A stretch of 64,000 nucleotides of DNA from Saccopteryx bilineata (lineage: Eukaryota; Chordata; Mammalia; Chiroptera; Emballonuridae). Made by a program: the position numbers and the translations under genes. Shown in pieces: positions 42,925 to 54,307 of the stretch. The DNA is taken from assembly GCF_036850765.1 (NCBI RefSeq), contig NC_089490.1:97204074-97268073 (forward strand), in the 5' to 3' direction. The notes below the pieces were generated by a model. That model searched no databases. It was not told where the DNA came from and worked only from the letters and a program-made list of their open reading frames with translations. How positions within the stretch are numbered: position 1 is the stretch's first letter; each line of letters begins with the position of its first letter.

Positions 42925-45371
42925 CAGGGGTCGGGAACCTATGGCTTGCGAGCCAGATGTGGCTTTTTTGATGGCTACATCTGGCTCACAGACAAATCTT
43001 TAATAAAAAAATAATAACATTAAAAATATAAAACATTCTCATGTATTACAATTCATTCATTTTCTACCACTCATGTTCATGGTTGCAGGTGGCTGGAGCC
43101 AATCACAGCAATCCTCTGGGACAACAATAAATTTTTATTGGATGATGCATAATGTACACAGGTCATTGTGAGGTCAGAAAGTAAACTTCCCTCCTTTTAG
43201 TCAAGTAGTCAGCTAGCTAGTTGCAGAAACCCTTTTGACGAAGAAGATAGCTAAAAGAAAAAAAAATGAGGAATATCGTACTTCACAGCAGGAATGGACC
43301 TTTGTGGAGAGAGCAGGTTCTGTAGTGTGTCTAATATGCAATGATAAAATTGCATTGATGAAACAATCAAATATAAAGCGGCACTTTGACACATGCCATA
43401 CTACATTTGCATTGAAATATCCAGCGGGGGACAGCAAGAAGAAAGCATGTCAAGAGCTACTGTGCAGAGTGCAAGCTAGTCAGCAGCAACTCCATGTTTG
43501 GACCCAGCAAGGTGACTGGAATTCGGCTAGCTTTGCAGGTGCTTTAGCAATTGTGAGAAACGGAAAGCCATTCACAGATGAAGAGTATGCCAAAACATTC
43601 ATGCTTTATGTTGCCAATGAGTTGACGACTTTTCGGATAAAGACAAAATAATCAAATGAATAAAAGACATGCCTCTGTCAGTAAGAACTGTTCATGATCA
43701 TACCATCATGATGGCAAATCAAATTGAGGCAACACAAGTGAAGGACATAAATGCAGCACCATTCTTTTCTCTAGCTTTGGATGCCATTTATCCCAGTTCA
43801 GCGTGATTGCAAGGTATGCTGTTGGTGACACACTACGTGAGGAAAGTCTTGCTCTTTTGCCTATGAAAGAGACAACAAGAGGGGAGGATTTATTCAAGTC
43901 TTTCACTTGAGTTTGCTAAAGAGAAAAATCTACCAATGGATAAACTTATTTCAGTGTGTACTGATGGTGCTCCGTGCATGGTGGGGAAAAACAGAGGATT
44001 CATAGCACTTCTTTGTGAACATGAAGAGACCCATCCTAAGTTTTCACTGCATCCTACATCAGGAGGCACTTTGTGCTCAGATGTGTGGCGAGCAGCTTGG
44101 TGAGGTGATGTCGCTGGTCATTTGGGTAGTCAACTTTATTGTTGCCAGAGCTTTAAATGATTGCCGGTTTAAAACACTGCTGGATGAAGTTGGGAATAAT
44201 TCTCCTGGTCTGCTTCTGCACAGCAATGTGCATTGGTTGTCAAGAGGGAAGGTGCTCAGCTGTTTCGCGGCTTGTCTGAGCAAAATCCGGACTTTTCTTG
44301 AAATGAAAAACATTGGGTATCCTGAGTTAGCTAACACTGAGTGGCTCCTGAAGTTCTGCTATCTCATGAACATGACTGAACATCTGAACCAGCTCAATGT
44401 GAAGATGCAAGGCATTGGAAATACAGTCTTATCCCTTCAACAAGCAGTATTTGCATTTGAAAACAAGCTGGAACTCTTCATTGCCGACATTGAAACAGGT
44501 CATTTACTACACTTTGATAAACTGGGAGAGTTTAAAGATGCATGCACAGCAAGTGACCCTGCTCAACATCTTGATCTCCAGCAGTTAGTGGGCTTCACAT
44601 TTAGTCTCCTGCAGTCATTCAAAGCATGCTTTGGAGAATTTTGTGAGCACACTCATCTTTTTAAGTTCATCACCCATCCACACGAGTGCGCAGTGGACAG
44701 CGCCGACCTGAGTTACATCCCCGGTGTCTCCGTCAGAGATTTTGAGCTACAAGCTGCTAACCTGAAGGCCTCAGACATGTGGCTGAATAAGTTTAAGTCA
44801 TTGAATAAAGATTTGGAAAGACTTGCACGACAGTAAGCAGAGTTGCCGAGCAAACACAAGTGGCGAGAAATGAAAAAACTTCAACCCATGGACCAGCTGA
44901 GATTGTCAAAACTTGGAACACGCTTCCCATCACATACCACACACTGTAGTGTGTGAGTATTGCTGTACTGACAATGTTTGGCTCTATGTATGCATGTGAG
45001 CAGTCTTTCTCACATCTAAAGAACGTTAAGACCAACTTACGATCACATTTCACGGGTGGAAGTCTCAATGCCTACATGAAGCTTAACCTCACCACATATC
45101 AACCAGACTACAAAGCCATCAGCAAAACCATGCAGCACCAGAAGTCGCATTAATGGTAAGAAGTACTGTATTCATCATTGGTTAGCAACAGCATAACAAT
45201 GTTATTAAAAAGAATTTAGAGACTTATTGTACTTTAAAAGTGTTGGTCTTACATAAAATGCACACATTTATTTGTATTTAGTGTTAAACATATTGTATGG
45301 CTCTCATGTAATTACATTTTAAAATATGTGGCGTTCAAGGCTCTCTCAGCCAAAAAGGTTCCTGACCTCTG
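42925..45371 (+). mobile_element. hAT DNA transposon, 2447 bp, with damaged transposase
   Basis: The ends are CAGGGGTCGGGAACCTATGG and, reversed, CAGAGGTCAGGAACCTTTTT. The flanking 8-bp duplications CCTTAGAG (42917-42924) and CCTTACAG (45372-45379) differ at one base. The length and the transposase frames between the ends mark a formerly autonomous, nearly complete copy. It splits an older repeat. Terminal sequence suggests the Buster/SPIN side of the hAT superfamily; that subgroup call is inference. Confidence 0.93.
43235..45153 (+). pseudogene. hAT transposase pseudogene
   Basis: Encoded a cut-and-paste transposase. The first open piece (43235-43651, 138 codons) has a BED-like zinc finger with C32, C35, H50 and H55, then the family segment GKPFTDEEYAKTF. 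It breaks by a frameshift near 43625. The middle keeps the VCTDGAPCMVGK motif around the second acidic residue. The first acidic motif, usually LDESTD, reads LDAIYPS followed by a stop, near 43775-43808. The second piece (44015-44836, 273 codons) has FHCILHQEALC and VHWLSRGKVL, typical of the RNase-H-like and insertion domains. After another frameshift, 44953-45153 carries the C-terminal dimerisation region (CEQSFSHLKNVKTNLR). It cannot encode an active enzyme. Similar proteins include GTF2IRD2-, ZBED- and FAM200-type host genes. Confidence 0.9.
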
Positions 45372-45379
45372 CCTTACAG

Positions 45380-45640
45380 CTATAAAGTAAGGTTTCCTGG
45401 AGGAGAAACTCTGCCTCAAGATTATAACAGAAATCCTGCATAAATTTCCAGCCTTCTGGCCTCTCTCTTTCTCAATCTTTCTCTCTCTCTCTCTCCCCCA
45501 TATATATATATATATTATATATATACATACATAAAATATTTCTGTGTGTGTGTTGGTGTTTTTGTATGTGTTGATATGTATTGTGTCAGTTCTGTTTCTT
45601 TGGAGAACCCTTGCTAATACAGATTTTGGCCTAATAATGG
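45380..45640. repeat. Old interspersed repeat, right part, with (TC)n and (TA)n
   Basis: Continues the repeat broken at 42924: TATAAAGTAAGGTTTCCTGG, CAGCCTTCTGGCCTCTCTCT, (TC)n at 45465-45496, (TA)n at about 45499-45530, and the end GTTTCTTTGGAGAACCCTTG to CTAATACAGA. Confidence 0.6.
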
Positions 45641-45806
45641 TTCTTGAAAAGCAGAATCTTATGAATGAGTGTTCCAAATTGGTTCTGGGGTCTCTGCAAT
45701 TCATTCTTCAATCCAATGAGATTTTAAAGGCACTAATGACTCTTTAAGTAATAAAGAGGGCACTGACAGATCATGGGATGATGTCACAATAGAAATATGC
45801 AAAATA

Positions 45807-46147
45807 CAAGTGGTCCCTCATCTATCGTGGGGGTTAGGTTTCAGAACCCCCCCTCCTCGTGATAGGCGAAAATCCACGCAGTAGCTACCTTATAATTTAT
45901 TTTATTATTTGTATATATTTGAAGGCTTTTTAAGGCTCCCCACACTCTTATAAACCTTTGCCACACTTATTTTGCTTATGTTACTGCAAAAATAATTAAA
46001 ATAATAAATATATAAAAATACCTATATACCACAAAATCCCATGATAGAGCAAAAAATTCATGATACACAATTAGATATACACAATTTAAAAGTCCACGAT
46101 ACAGTGAGACCATGAAAAGTGAACCACAATATGGCGAGGGATGACTG
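45807..46147. mobile_element. Tigger-like Tc1/mariner MITE
   Basis: The left end CAAGTGGTCCCTCATCTATC and, reversed, the right end CAGTCATCCCTCGCCATATT form imperfect inverted repeats flanked by TA (45805-45806 and 46148-46149). The interior is AT-rich and non-coding. The terminal pattern resembles Tigger/MER2-group elements. Confidence 0.75.
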
Positions 46148-46149
46148 TA

Positions 46150-47632
46150 TCACCACTGGATACTCCTAATCAAATACTTACAAGAAGCAAGGTTCTTGGT
46201 TATCATGTATTTGCTATGTTAGAACATTTCTGTCAAACAACAAATATAATGCAATGGGCTACTTACTACTAATTATGCTGGACAATGTGGTGAAATAAAA
46301 GGTTAACTCAGAGATTCAAACTCCCAGCTCAATAAACACATAAATAACCTGAAAGATTCTTGGTCTTCCCTGAAAAAAACCAAAACCCTACACCCACCCA
46401 ATAACCAGAGAAATAAGATTTTTGAAAACCAAACCTGTGTAAGAGAGCTATTAATGTTATAAAAGGCCCAGTGAAAGCCACTGGAACTGCCTCTACCCAA
46501 GAATATAGCAAACAAAAGAAATACTGTATTCCCGGAGGGATTGCAGAGTTTAGTGCGAACAACAGGGACTTGAAAAGTGAAGGGCTGGGGATTCATCCCC
46601 AGTGTATCCCTATTCCGCTTGCCCATTGGCCCGTGCAGAAAACAGAGGGATCGTGGAGAACCATGGTGGATCATCATGAACTTACCCAGGGGTGACTCTA
46701 ACTGCAACTGCTGTCTGGGTGTGATTTTATTACTTGAGTAAAGGTATGTGTCCCCTCGTACCTAGTGTGCAGCTGTTGATCCGGAGAATGCTTTCTTCTA
46801 GGTCCTTGTTAGTAAAGACAACCAGAGCCATTTGCTTTCAGCTGGCAAGGCCTCCCTACCTTAGGGGCATTATCAGCTTTCCAACTCCATGTCATCACTT
46901 AGGGTCCTTGATTGCCTTTCCCTTCCACAGGTATTACACTGGTCATGGCACCAATGGTATTATGCTAATTGGATTTAGCAAGAAGTAGCAACTACTCCAG
47001 CCTCATTGGTAAGACACTTGCATGTCAGCAGATGGGAAATAAATGCAACAAAAAATCAGAGGCCTTAAGTTCAGTGACATTTCTAGATGTCCAATGACGT
47101 GGGGGTATCCTGAGATATCCTTTCTAAGGTGAAGGATAATTTGTTGCATGTGGATTCTACAGGCCAAAAAAAGAAAAAGAAAGAAGACACAACACTTCAT
47201 GGGCCTCCGGATTTTAGAAGCAACATATTCTTCTTTGGGGTTGGTTACTCCAGCCCATTCCTAAGCAACCTGATAAACTGCTAGTTCTGACTGGTGTTCA
47301 GAAGAAAGGCTTCCCAGCAGGTTCAGATTACCATGTAAACTGCTCTGCCCACAGTTGACAGTTCTCATCAACTGGGATCTGACCCTGCAGATCCCATGGT
47401 GCCTGAGGTGTCAGTGGCAGAGGGAGTGCTGTTCAGAGCATTTGGTAGCTGTAGGTAAATCACAGTGCAGACCCTTGTGATTTGGGAGCAAATTCCTGCT
47501 TATCCTCTGCAGATATGACTCTCCTTTTTGAGAAACAGCATGCTGCATGCTACAGAGGCTGAACACTAGCTATGGGCCACTAAGTTATGATGCAACCTAA
47601 GCTGTCTGTCATCAATTAACTATTGTCTGATT
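46150..47632. other. Non-coding DNA, nothing recognised
   Basis: A 134-codon minus-strand frame at 46303-46707 has no family features. No repeat recognised. Confidence 0.4.
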
Positions 47633-47640
47633 GACTAAGC

Positions 47641-48156
47641 CAGGGGACCCCAAACTACGGCCTGTGGGCTGCATGCGGCCCCCTGAGGCCATTTATCCAG
47701 CCCGCCACATTTCCGGAAGGGGCACCTCTTTCATTGGTGGTCAGTGAGAGGAGCACAGGATGCATCCACATCCTGTGCTCCTGGAGTACTGTATGTGGCA
47801 ATGGCGCTCACGTACAGTACTACTTCCAGTGACGCAGGATGCATGCATCATGGCTCCAGAAGCACGTCATATCACTTGTTACGGCTGGCAATGACAAATA
47901 TGGAACCAGACATTGACCATCTCATTAGCCAAAAGCAGGCCCATAGTTCCCATTGAAATACTGGTCAGTTTGTTTATTTAAATTTACTTGTTCTTTATTT
48001 TAAATATTGTATTTGTTCCCATTTTGGTTTTTTACTTTAAAATAAGATATGTGCAGTGTTCATAGAGATTTGTTCATAGTTTTTTTATAGTCCGGCCCTC
48101 CAACGGTCTGAGGGACAGTGAACTGGCCCCCTGTGTAAAAAGTTTGGGGACCCCTG
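47641..48156 (+). mobile_element. hAT MITE, CAGGGGTCCCC family, long copy 3
   Basis: A 516-bp element with ends CAGGGGACCCCAAAC and TTTGGGGACCCCTG and a perfect 8-bp duplication, GACTAAGC (47633-47640 and 48157-48164). It shares its ends with the copies at 449 and 11377 but has about 160 bp of extra core (about 47757-47920). Confidence 0.93.
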
Positions 48157-48164
48157 GACTAAGC

Positions 48165-48355
48165 TATGAAGTTGAGTGTGTACAGTGGCTCTCCACCACC
48201 AGATGGAGATGGTACACATGAGAGCCTGCTCCTGCAGGCCCGGGAGGCACAAGGAAGTTACGTGAGAAAGCGGCCCGGTTGCTCATCACCCCCACCCACT
48301 GCACTACCCTCTCTTTTCCCACATATAATGCCTAAAATCAGCTGACCGAGGAAAA
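48165..48355. other. Non-coding DNA, nothing recognised
   Basis: No repeat or gene recognised. Confidence 0.4.
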
Positions 48356-48359
48356 GAAA

Positions 48360-48575
48360 ACTCAGAAATTACCCTCAATAATGTGGCTGGGCCTCACCCA
48401 ATTAGCTGAAGAGCAAAAAGAGGATCATTTGGAGAAGAAGGAATTTTGCAAGCCAATTCTTCTAAATATCTTTAAATATAGATAGAGATAGAGACATAGG
48501 TAGATGTGTATATACATATACATATATACACATATATAGATATATATATATATATGGCAACACACATATATACAT
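48360..48575. repeat. Second copy of the old repeat at 42745, plus (TA)n
   Basis: ATTACCCTCAATAATGTGGC and TGGGCCTCACCCAATTAGCT match the sequence around 42877-42915. A (TA/CA)n stretch follows at about 48480-48570. Confidence 0.55.
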
Positions 48576-48639
48576 GCACATATAGGAGAGAGAGAGCTTG
48601 CCTCATAGGCATAAGACAGTATAATTTAGTGGTTTCTAT

Positions 48640-48785
48640 ATGGATTTAATCAAATGATATAACTTCTCTTAAGCCTCTACATTCTAATAAAATGAGAATG
48701 ATGATACCACTGGGTGCTTAAAAGGCTTAAGTGAAGAAATTTGTGTGACATTTAGCTCTCTAAACTGATAGTCATTAAGCAAGCT
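48640..48785 (+). repeat. MIR-type SINE relic
   Basis: ATATAACTTCTCTTAAGCCT, AATAAAATGAGAATGATGAT and GGTGCTTAAAAGGCTTAAGT read as decayed MIR in sense. Confidence 0.6.
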
Positions 48786-50713
48786 TTGGTCTAGCATTCT
48801 TGATTGTAACTAAAGGCAAAGTTAGTTAGGTGCCAAAATTAGGTGCTCACAAGAGCTAGTTGAATGGGAGATCAGGTGATGGTCTGTGGCATCTCCATGG
48901 GGTCACTGGTGTCCTGGGCTAGATGAAGTCTCCTGAAATTTTCTAGTTTTATTATTTATTTTCTATGGATGTGCACCCCACCCCACCCCACATACACACA
49001 CACCATGCACATATATTATATTCTAGCTTCTCCCTGCATCTCCAGAGTGTCTATGAACTTGGGCAGCAGGCCTTCTGTAGATGTCCATTCCCTGTGAGAA
49101 CAGTCCTCTTGGTGCCCTGGGTCAACTGTACGAAGGATAACAAGGGATGTGGTGATGGGGGGATGAGGTGAGCTGAGCCCTGCCTGTGCTTGCCCCAGCC
49201 CTAGCCTTTGGTGTTCTCTGGAGCCAGGAAGAGCAGAAGTAGGAGGAGAGAACTGGAAATGGTACCAGAAAACAGCTAGGTTTGGAAGGACCAGTAAGGA
49301 AATGAAAGCAGTAACACAAGGAGTGGGGGTGGGGGAAGATGTAGCTGTCCCTCGATTGTTGGCCCAAGTTAACATTCTTTTAAATCCTTTAAAAAAGGGG
49401 GGGGTCACTTTATTAGACAATGGATACTGCTTTCAATTCTCCCATGGCAAGAAAAACAAAAGCAATAGATTCATTCCTGGATTTGCCAAATCACAGGAAA
49501 GCTCCTAAGAAGGATAATCTGATTCCCAAGCAGCATTATAGAAAACATCAGAATGAATGAAATTGAAGCCTGAATGCAAACATCTGTGGAATTTTTTCTT
49601 AGAGGAAGAAAAAAAAAAGTGAGATTAAGACCCACAGTATCTGAAAGATTGAGTTAATAACAATAAAAAGTATTTACCAGAGTTTTGTAACATAATGGTC
49701 CTCGCACATGTCACAGATTTTCTGAAACATCAACATCCTTGAGAAACTACAATGTTTACTCCGCATTTAATATGCAGGTAAGATACCCGTGAGTATTGTT
49801 CTTGCCTTCCCAGACCTCTTTCATTTCTCTTCTGCTGCAGAAACCTTCTTTCCTGTAAGAATCCACTCAGGGGTTCCGTTGGGGCTGCCCTGACACCAGA
49901 AGGGTGCTTTTGCAACAGAAGTCAACGACAGCCCTTGAGCCTCTGGCCAGAGTGAGTGCTCAGAAAAGGGCACATGAGGGCAATCAGAGCCTTCCCTTTG
50001 GTTTGATAGACTTAGGAAGAGAGCAGGGGGCTTTCTGCTTCTCCAGGCTCATGAGGGCTGAGAGGATCGTAAATCCCAGAGAGGCTTGGAGTCGTCCTGG
50101 CCGCCACAGGTGGGTGCCTGCTAAGACCAGAGCTAATGACAAGGAGAAGAATCAGCATCGAGACGTAAAGAGAGACTGAGCTCTGACAACAGCTTTCCAA
50201 CAGGGAGTGTGCTTTCTTCGTCCCTAAGGAAGCCTCTGAGTGACCAGCGCCAATAAGAAAGCAGTGTGAAATGCCTTCCTTGTTAGCCTCCTGAGGTGGG
50301 TCCAGGCGGGACAAGAGGAATAAACCTTCCTGTCCCTATAATAGAGCCCAGTAGCCAGCATGGCTCCCCAAGGAGCTCCCTGCTCTGACACACGGGGCAC
50401 CCTCTGTCTCTGTCAGGAACCAGACGGCAACTGCACCATAGACTTGTTCTCCTTTCCTCCTTTAAATGGGGGTTTTTAGTAAAAGGTCTGTTCAGATAAA
50501 GTCTTACTTAATTGAGGCCACATAAAAGGACATGTCCCAAAATTCCCCTGCATCTTCCAAGTCTTTCAATCATAAGCATCAGCACAGTGTCTAAAGAAGC
50601 TATCATAGGTATAGTCACAGGAAGGAGAGGTAGTGACAAATGTGCACTTAACCCTAAAACTGGCCTTCTTATGAAGAGCTTATCATGATTGTCTTAAATG
50701 GAAGCTTAAACTG
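48786..50713. other. Non-coding DNA, nothing recognised
   Basis: Open frames of up to 134 codons (49016-49420, minus) lack recognisable features. Short CA-rich and CCCCA-rich patches lie at about 48975-49010. Confidence 0.4.

Positions 50714-50775
<62 letters not shown>
50714..50775. repeat. (TG)n(AG)n compound microsatellite
   Basis: An uninterrupted TG run followed by an AG run, 62 bp in total. Confidence 0.95.
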
Positions 50776-50777
<2 letters not shown>

Positions 50778-51239
50778 ACCATGTTTGGCACAGGCTCCAG
50801 AATCCCTAAACCCATGACACTTGAAGGCAGAAGGATGAAAGCCAATGGGCTTGGGAGGGGGGAAGTGGAGTAGTCAAGTGACAATTTCCATCGCAAAAAT
50901 CAAGGTCTGTATTGAGGTCAAAGCACAAATGGAGCAGCCAGCATACTTGAAATTGGGCTCCAAGGCAATTCAATTAGTCCCAGCCCAGTGTGAGAGCCAG
51001 GGAGAAAAGGCACCAAGCAAAAGGCAAAAGTAAGGTAGCATTCAAACATATTACTAAAACCAAATCAAGTGGGGTAAGAGAGGGATGCTTTAATGCTTAT
51101 GAAAATCTGAAACTAGAAATTAAAATGTATCCTATGACCTCTAGCTGAATAGCCATTCTTATAAAAGGGGAGGGAAAAGATAAAGAAGAATCGAAAAGCA
51201 GACCTGAGGCCACCTTTTAGTGCTGCCATGTGTTCATGC
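50776..51239. other. Non-coding DNA, nothing recognised
   Basis: No repeat or gene recognised. Confidence 0.4.
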
Positions 51240-51247
51240 AAGTTATT

Positions 51248-51613
51248 GGCCTTGGCTGGTTGGCACAGTGGTAGGGCATCAACCTGACCTATGGAAGTCC
51301 CTGGTTAGATTCCCAGTTAGGGCACACAGAAGAGGCGACCACCTGTTTCTCCACTCCTCCCCCTCTCCCTTGTCTCTCTCTCCCTTCCGCTCCTGTAGCC
51401 CTGGCTCAATTGATTCAAGAGCATTGGCCTCCAAGCACTGAGGATGGCCCTTGGGAGCCTTTACCTCAGGCACTAAAAATAGTTCAGTTGCAGGCACGGT
51501 CCCAGTTGGGCAGAGCATTGGCCCCAGGGGTTTCCAGGTGGATCCTGGTTGGCATGCATACAAGAATCTGTCTCTCAATCTCCCCTCCTCTCACTTAAAA
51601 AAAAAAAAAAAGA
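51248..51613 (+). mobile_element. Diverged VES-like SINE
   Basis: Same layout as the copy at 6617 but with many substitutions: CTTGGCTGGTTGGCACAGTG as the A-box region, GGTTAGATTCC as a decayed B box, a CT-rich block, then a poly-A tail at about 51597-51612. Short AAGTTATT duplications lie at about 51240-51247 and 51614-51621. An older insertion than the other VES-like copies. Confidence 0.85.
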
Positions 51614-51621
51614 AGTTATTT

Positions 51622-53035
51622 AAATGTCTAGCCCCACCCCCTTTTGTGAACAACATGTAAAGTGAGGATAATGGTGCCTACAGTACAGGACTAAAGAAAT
51701 AAATGTCAGCGCACATGAAAAGTGTCCAGTATAGTCTCTGGTAGGCAGAAAATTCAAAAAATATGAGCTCTCCTCTTCCTCTCCTTGTACTCTGGCTATG
51801 TTCCCAAGGCTCAGGCCAGGACTTCGACGTAATAGTGAAAGGCATATGCCCTGATTCTGAAACAAGACTATGATGCCAATGGACACGTGTCACAACCTCA
51901 TGTGTGTGTATTACAAATGGCGGCTGGAGGGCTAGGAGACCATTGATCCCTCCTGGAAAGGAAGGGTGTGGATGGGCCGATCAGGCACAAGCAGTAGCCC
52001 ACCTGCCATGCTGGCATCACCTTTTACTGGGGCCCCAGTTGTCCCATGGCTACCAATTTTATGTTCACAACAAGCAACTCATGGGGCTTAAGTAGAATTG
52101 CAGAGTGAGAACCATCCATAGCAAATACCTCTTTTACAAAACCATATGCTGGGCCCCAGGCCAAACAGCAGGACTTATGCCTGCCTCTGATTTTCTTGAA
52201 TCAGCTGCTAGGGGCTTTGCAGCTCTGCTCCCCAGGTTTCTGGTAAGGCAGCTTAAGTCTTCAAACCGCTGTGACTGTGCAGAGACAAAGGAATGGCAGG
52301 TTTGCCAAGCTACTTCCAGGGTGCTCTGTCTCTGAACGGGGTGTGGTGGGGGCAGGAGAGCAATGGTTCTTGCACACACAGCTATGTAGATACAGATCGT
52401 GAAGGCCTTAGAGTAGGGGGTGCCATGCAGAAATAGAGGGATGGGCAGTTACTATTTTCTAATAACTTAATGTTCTCATTTCAAAAGTAATGGATATCTG
52501 ATGTAGAAAACTTAAAACCATGTGTTAGGGTAATGAACATTAGCTCCTATAACAAACAGCCTCAAAATTACAGTGGGTTAACAGACTAAAAATGCATTTT
52601 TCACTCACACGAAGTTGAACAAAGATGTTCCTAGGCAGGTGACTCTTTTTGGTGACTCCCCTTCAAGCAGTGACTCAGGGATCCAGGATTTTTCCATCTG
52701 GCTTTGCTGCTGTTCTCAGGCCTTCTCAGAGTCTTCAGGTAGATTCTTTGTATCATTTGACCTGTCAATAAGCAGAGAGAGACAGAAAGAGAGGGTTTCT
52801 CAGGATTTTCTAAAGCCAGGCCTACAAATACACTCCCCTTTTCTATATTCCATTAACCAGAATTGATCTCATGGCCAATGTACACGGTTTTCCAGTAAGG
52901 AGACTGAGAAACACTGTTTTCCTGTGAGCCTAGAAGGAACATGACATGGTGTGGCTAACACGGCTCTGCCTCTGCCACACCGCTGAACAAGTACACCAGG
53001 CACAAGAGATATAGATATTTGCAAATATACAATAT
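51622..53035. other. Mostly unrecognised non-coding DNA
   Basis: The stretch 52520-52890 (TATAACAAACAGCCTCAAAA, then GATCTCATGGCCAATGTAC) has the feel of an old interspersed repeat, but I cannot name it. Nothing coding recognised. Confidence 0.35.
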
Positions 53036-53039
53036 AATA

Positions 53040-53430
53040 TACTTGCAAAATAGCATCCTACAATGTAGACAGTTTCATAGCATACCCTTTTTTAACTTTG
53101 CAACTTAACTATAAATATTTCTCATTAACCCAATTTTAAGAGGCTGCATAGTATTCTTCCACATGCGTTACCATAATTAATTTTGCAATCTGTAGTGAGA
53201 CTGTTTCTACTCTAGTTGCTAGATGGTTTTCTTTGATAAACTGCAATGTAACATAAACATGCATAATATTTCTGATGATTTCTCAGGATAAATTCCCAGA
53301 AATGAAACTTGTAAATCAAAAGTAAGCACATTGTTTTCTGGGTTGATACAGTGACTTCCCAATGCTTCCTTTCCTAGGATTTTACTGTGGGAAGTTTCAT
53401 CTCCATGGCAATATTAAGTTCTTTGCAGAC
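53040..53430 (-). mobile_element. Ancient L1 3'-end fragment
   Basis: GGCTGCATAGTATTCTTCCA, CATGCGTTACCATAATTAAT and GATAAATTCCCAGAAATGAA are the reverse complement of the late-ORF2 landmarks seen at 4020-4140 and 24160-24290. Confidence 0.7.
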
Positions 53431-53744
53431 CATTCTAACTTTCTAGTGGTGTCCTTGCTAAAAGTGTGATACTGATGAAGGAAACATGCTGTTCTCTATC
53501 CTTTTCCTTCTTCATATTTGGGGTGCCGCGATTTCCTATCTCTGCCCTGTTACCCTACCATAGCAGGGGAAAAATCCCATGAGGATGTGAAACAGGACAC
53601 TGGGCAGAGAATCAGAAAAACTAAGCTGAGATCTTGTCTTGGTATTTTTCAACCAATATGCTACACTTGCCTTATAGAATCTGTTTTCCCATCTGTTGAA
53701 AGAAGCATTAGGACCAGATAACCTCTAAGTCCCCAAATCATAAG

Positions 53745-53885
53745 ACAGAGAGCCCTAGATTTTAAAGTCCTAAGACCAGGACTGGAGGCTTGGTTCTGTC
53801 ATGGGCATGTTGAGTAAACCTGGAGAGTCACTACCCCCTTGATTACCAGTCTTCCTACCCATAAATGAGGAATTCAGCCCAGATG
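53745..53885 (+). repeat. MIR-type SINE relic
   Basis: GGACTGGAGGCTTGGTTCTG, GTAAACCTGGAGAGTCACTA and TACCCATAAATGAGGAATTC follow MIR in sense, weakly. Confidence 0.5.
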
Positions 53886-54290
53886 CAATTCAAATTTTTT
53901 TTTTTTTTAAGTCTGATTCCAGAACTCCTATGCAAAGCTTAGGCAAAGACCTGACACACAGTAGGGTACAATAAATGTTTATTGACTATCTTCTCTTCAA
54001 GCCCCTCTATTCTGACACTGCCAAAAGGTGCTGAGTATATACTCAATTGCATGGAATTTGGCTCCCACTTACTCTGATGTTATTTCACAAGAGAGACTGA
54101 CTTCTGATGCAGGACATTAGCTACGACACTGTGTCCATGTCCAGTTCCAATTAATCCAGACACATGATTTCACTATAGCTATGAAGGGTTTCATTTGGTT
54201 GTAAATAAATGTTTACTAGGAAAATATGATCAAGTATTTGGGCCCTTTGCTCCCCCATCAGTTCCAGTGAGAGAAGACCACATTGGGAGT
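53886..54290. other. Non-coding DNA, nothing recognised
   Basis: Contains a short poly-T run at about 53897-53909 and an L2/MIR-like GACACACAGTAGGGTACAAT at about 53953. Otherwise unassigned. Confidence 0.4.
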
Positions 54291-54307
54291 GACTTGTAGT
54301 ACCAGCT

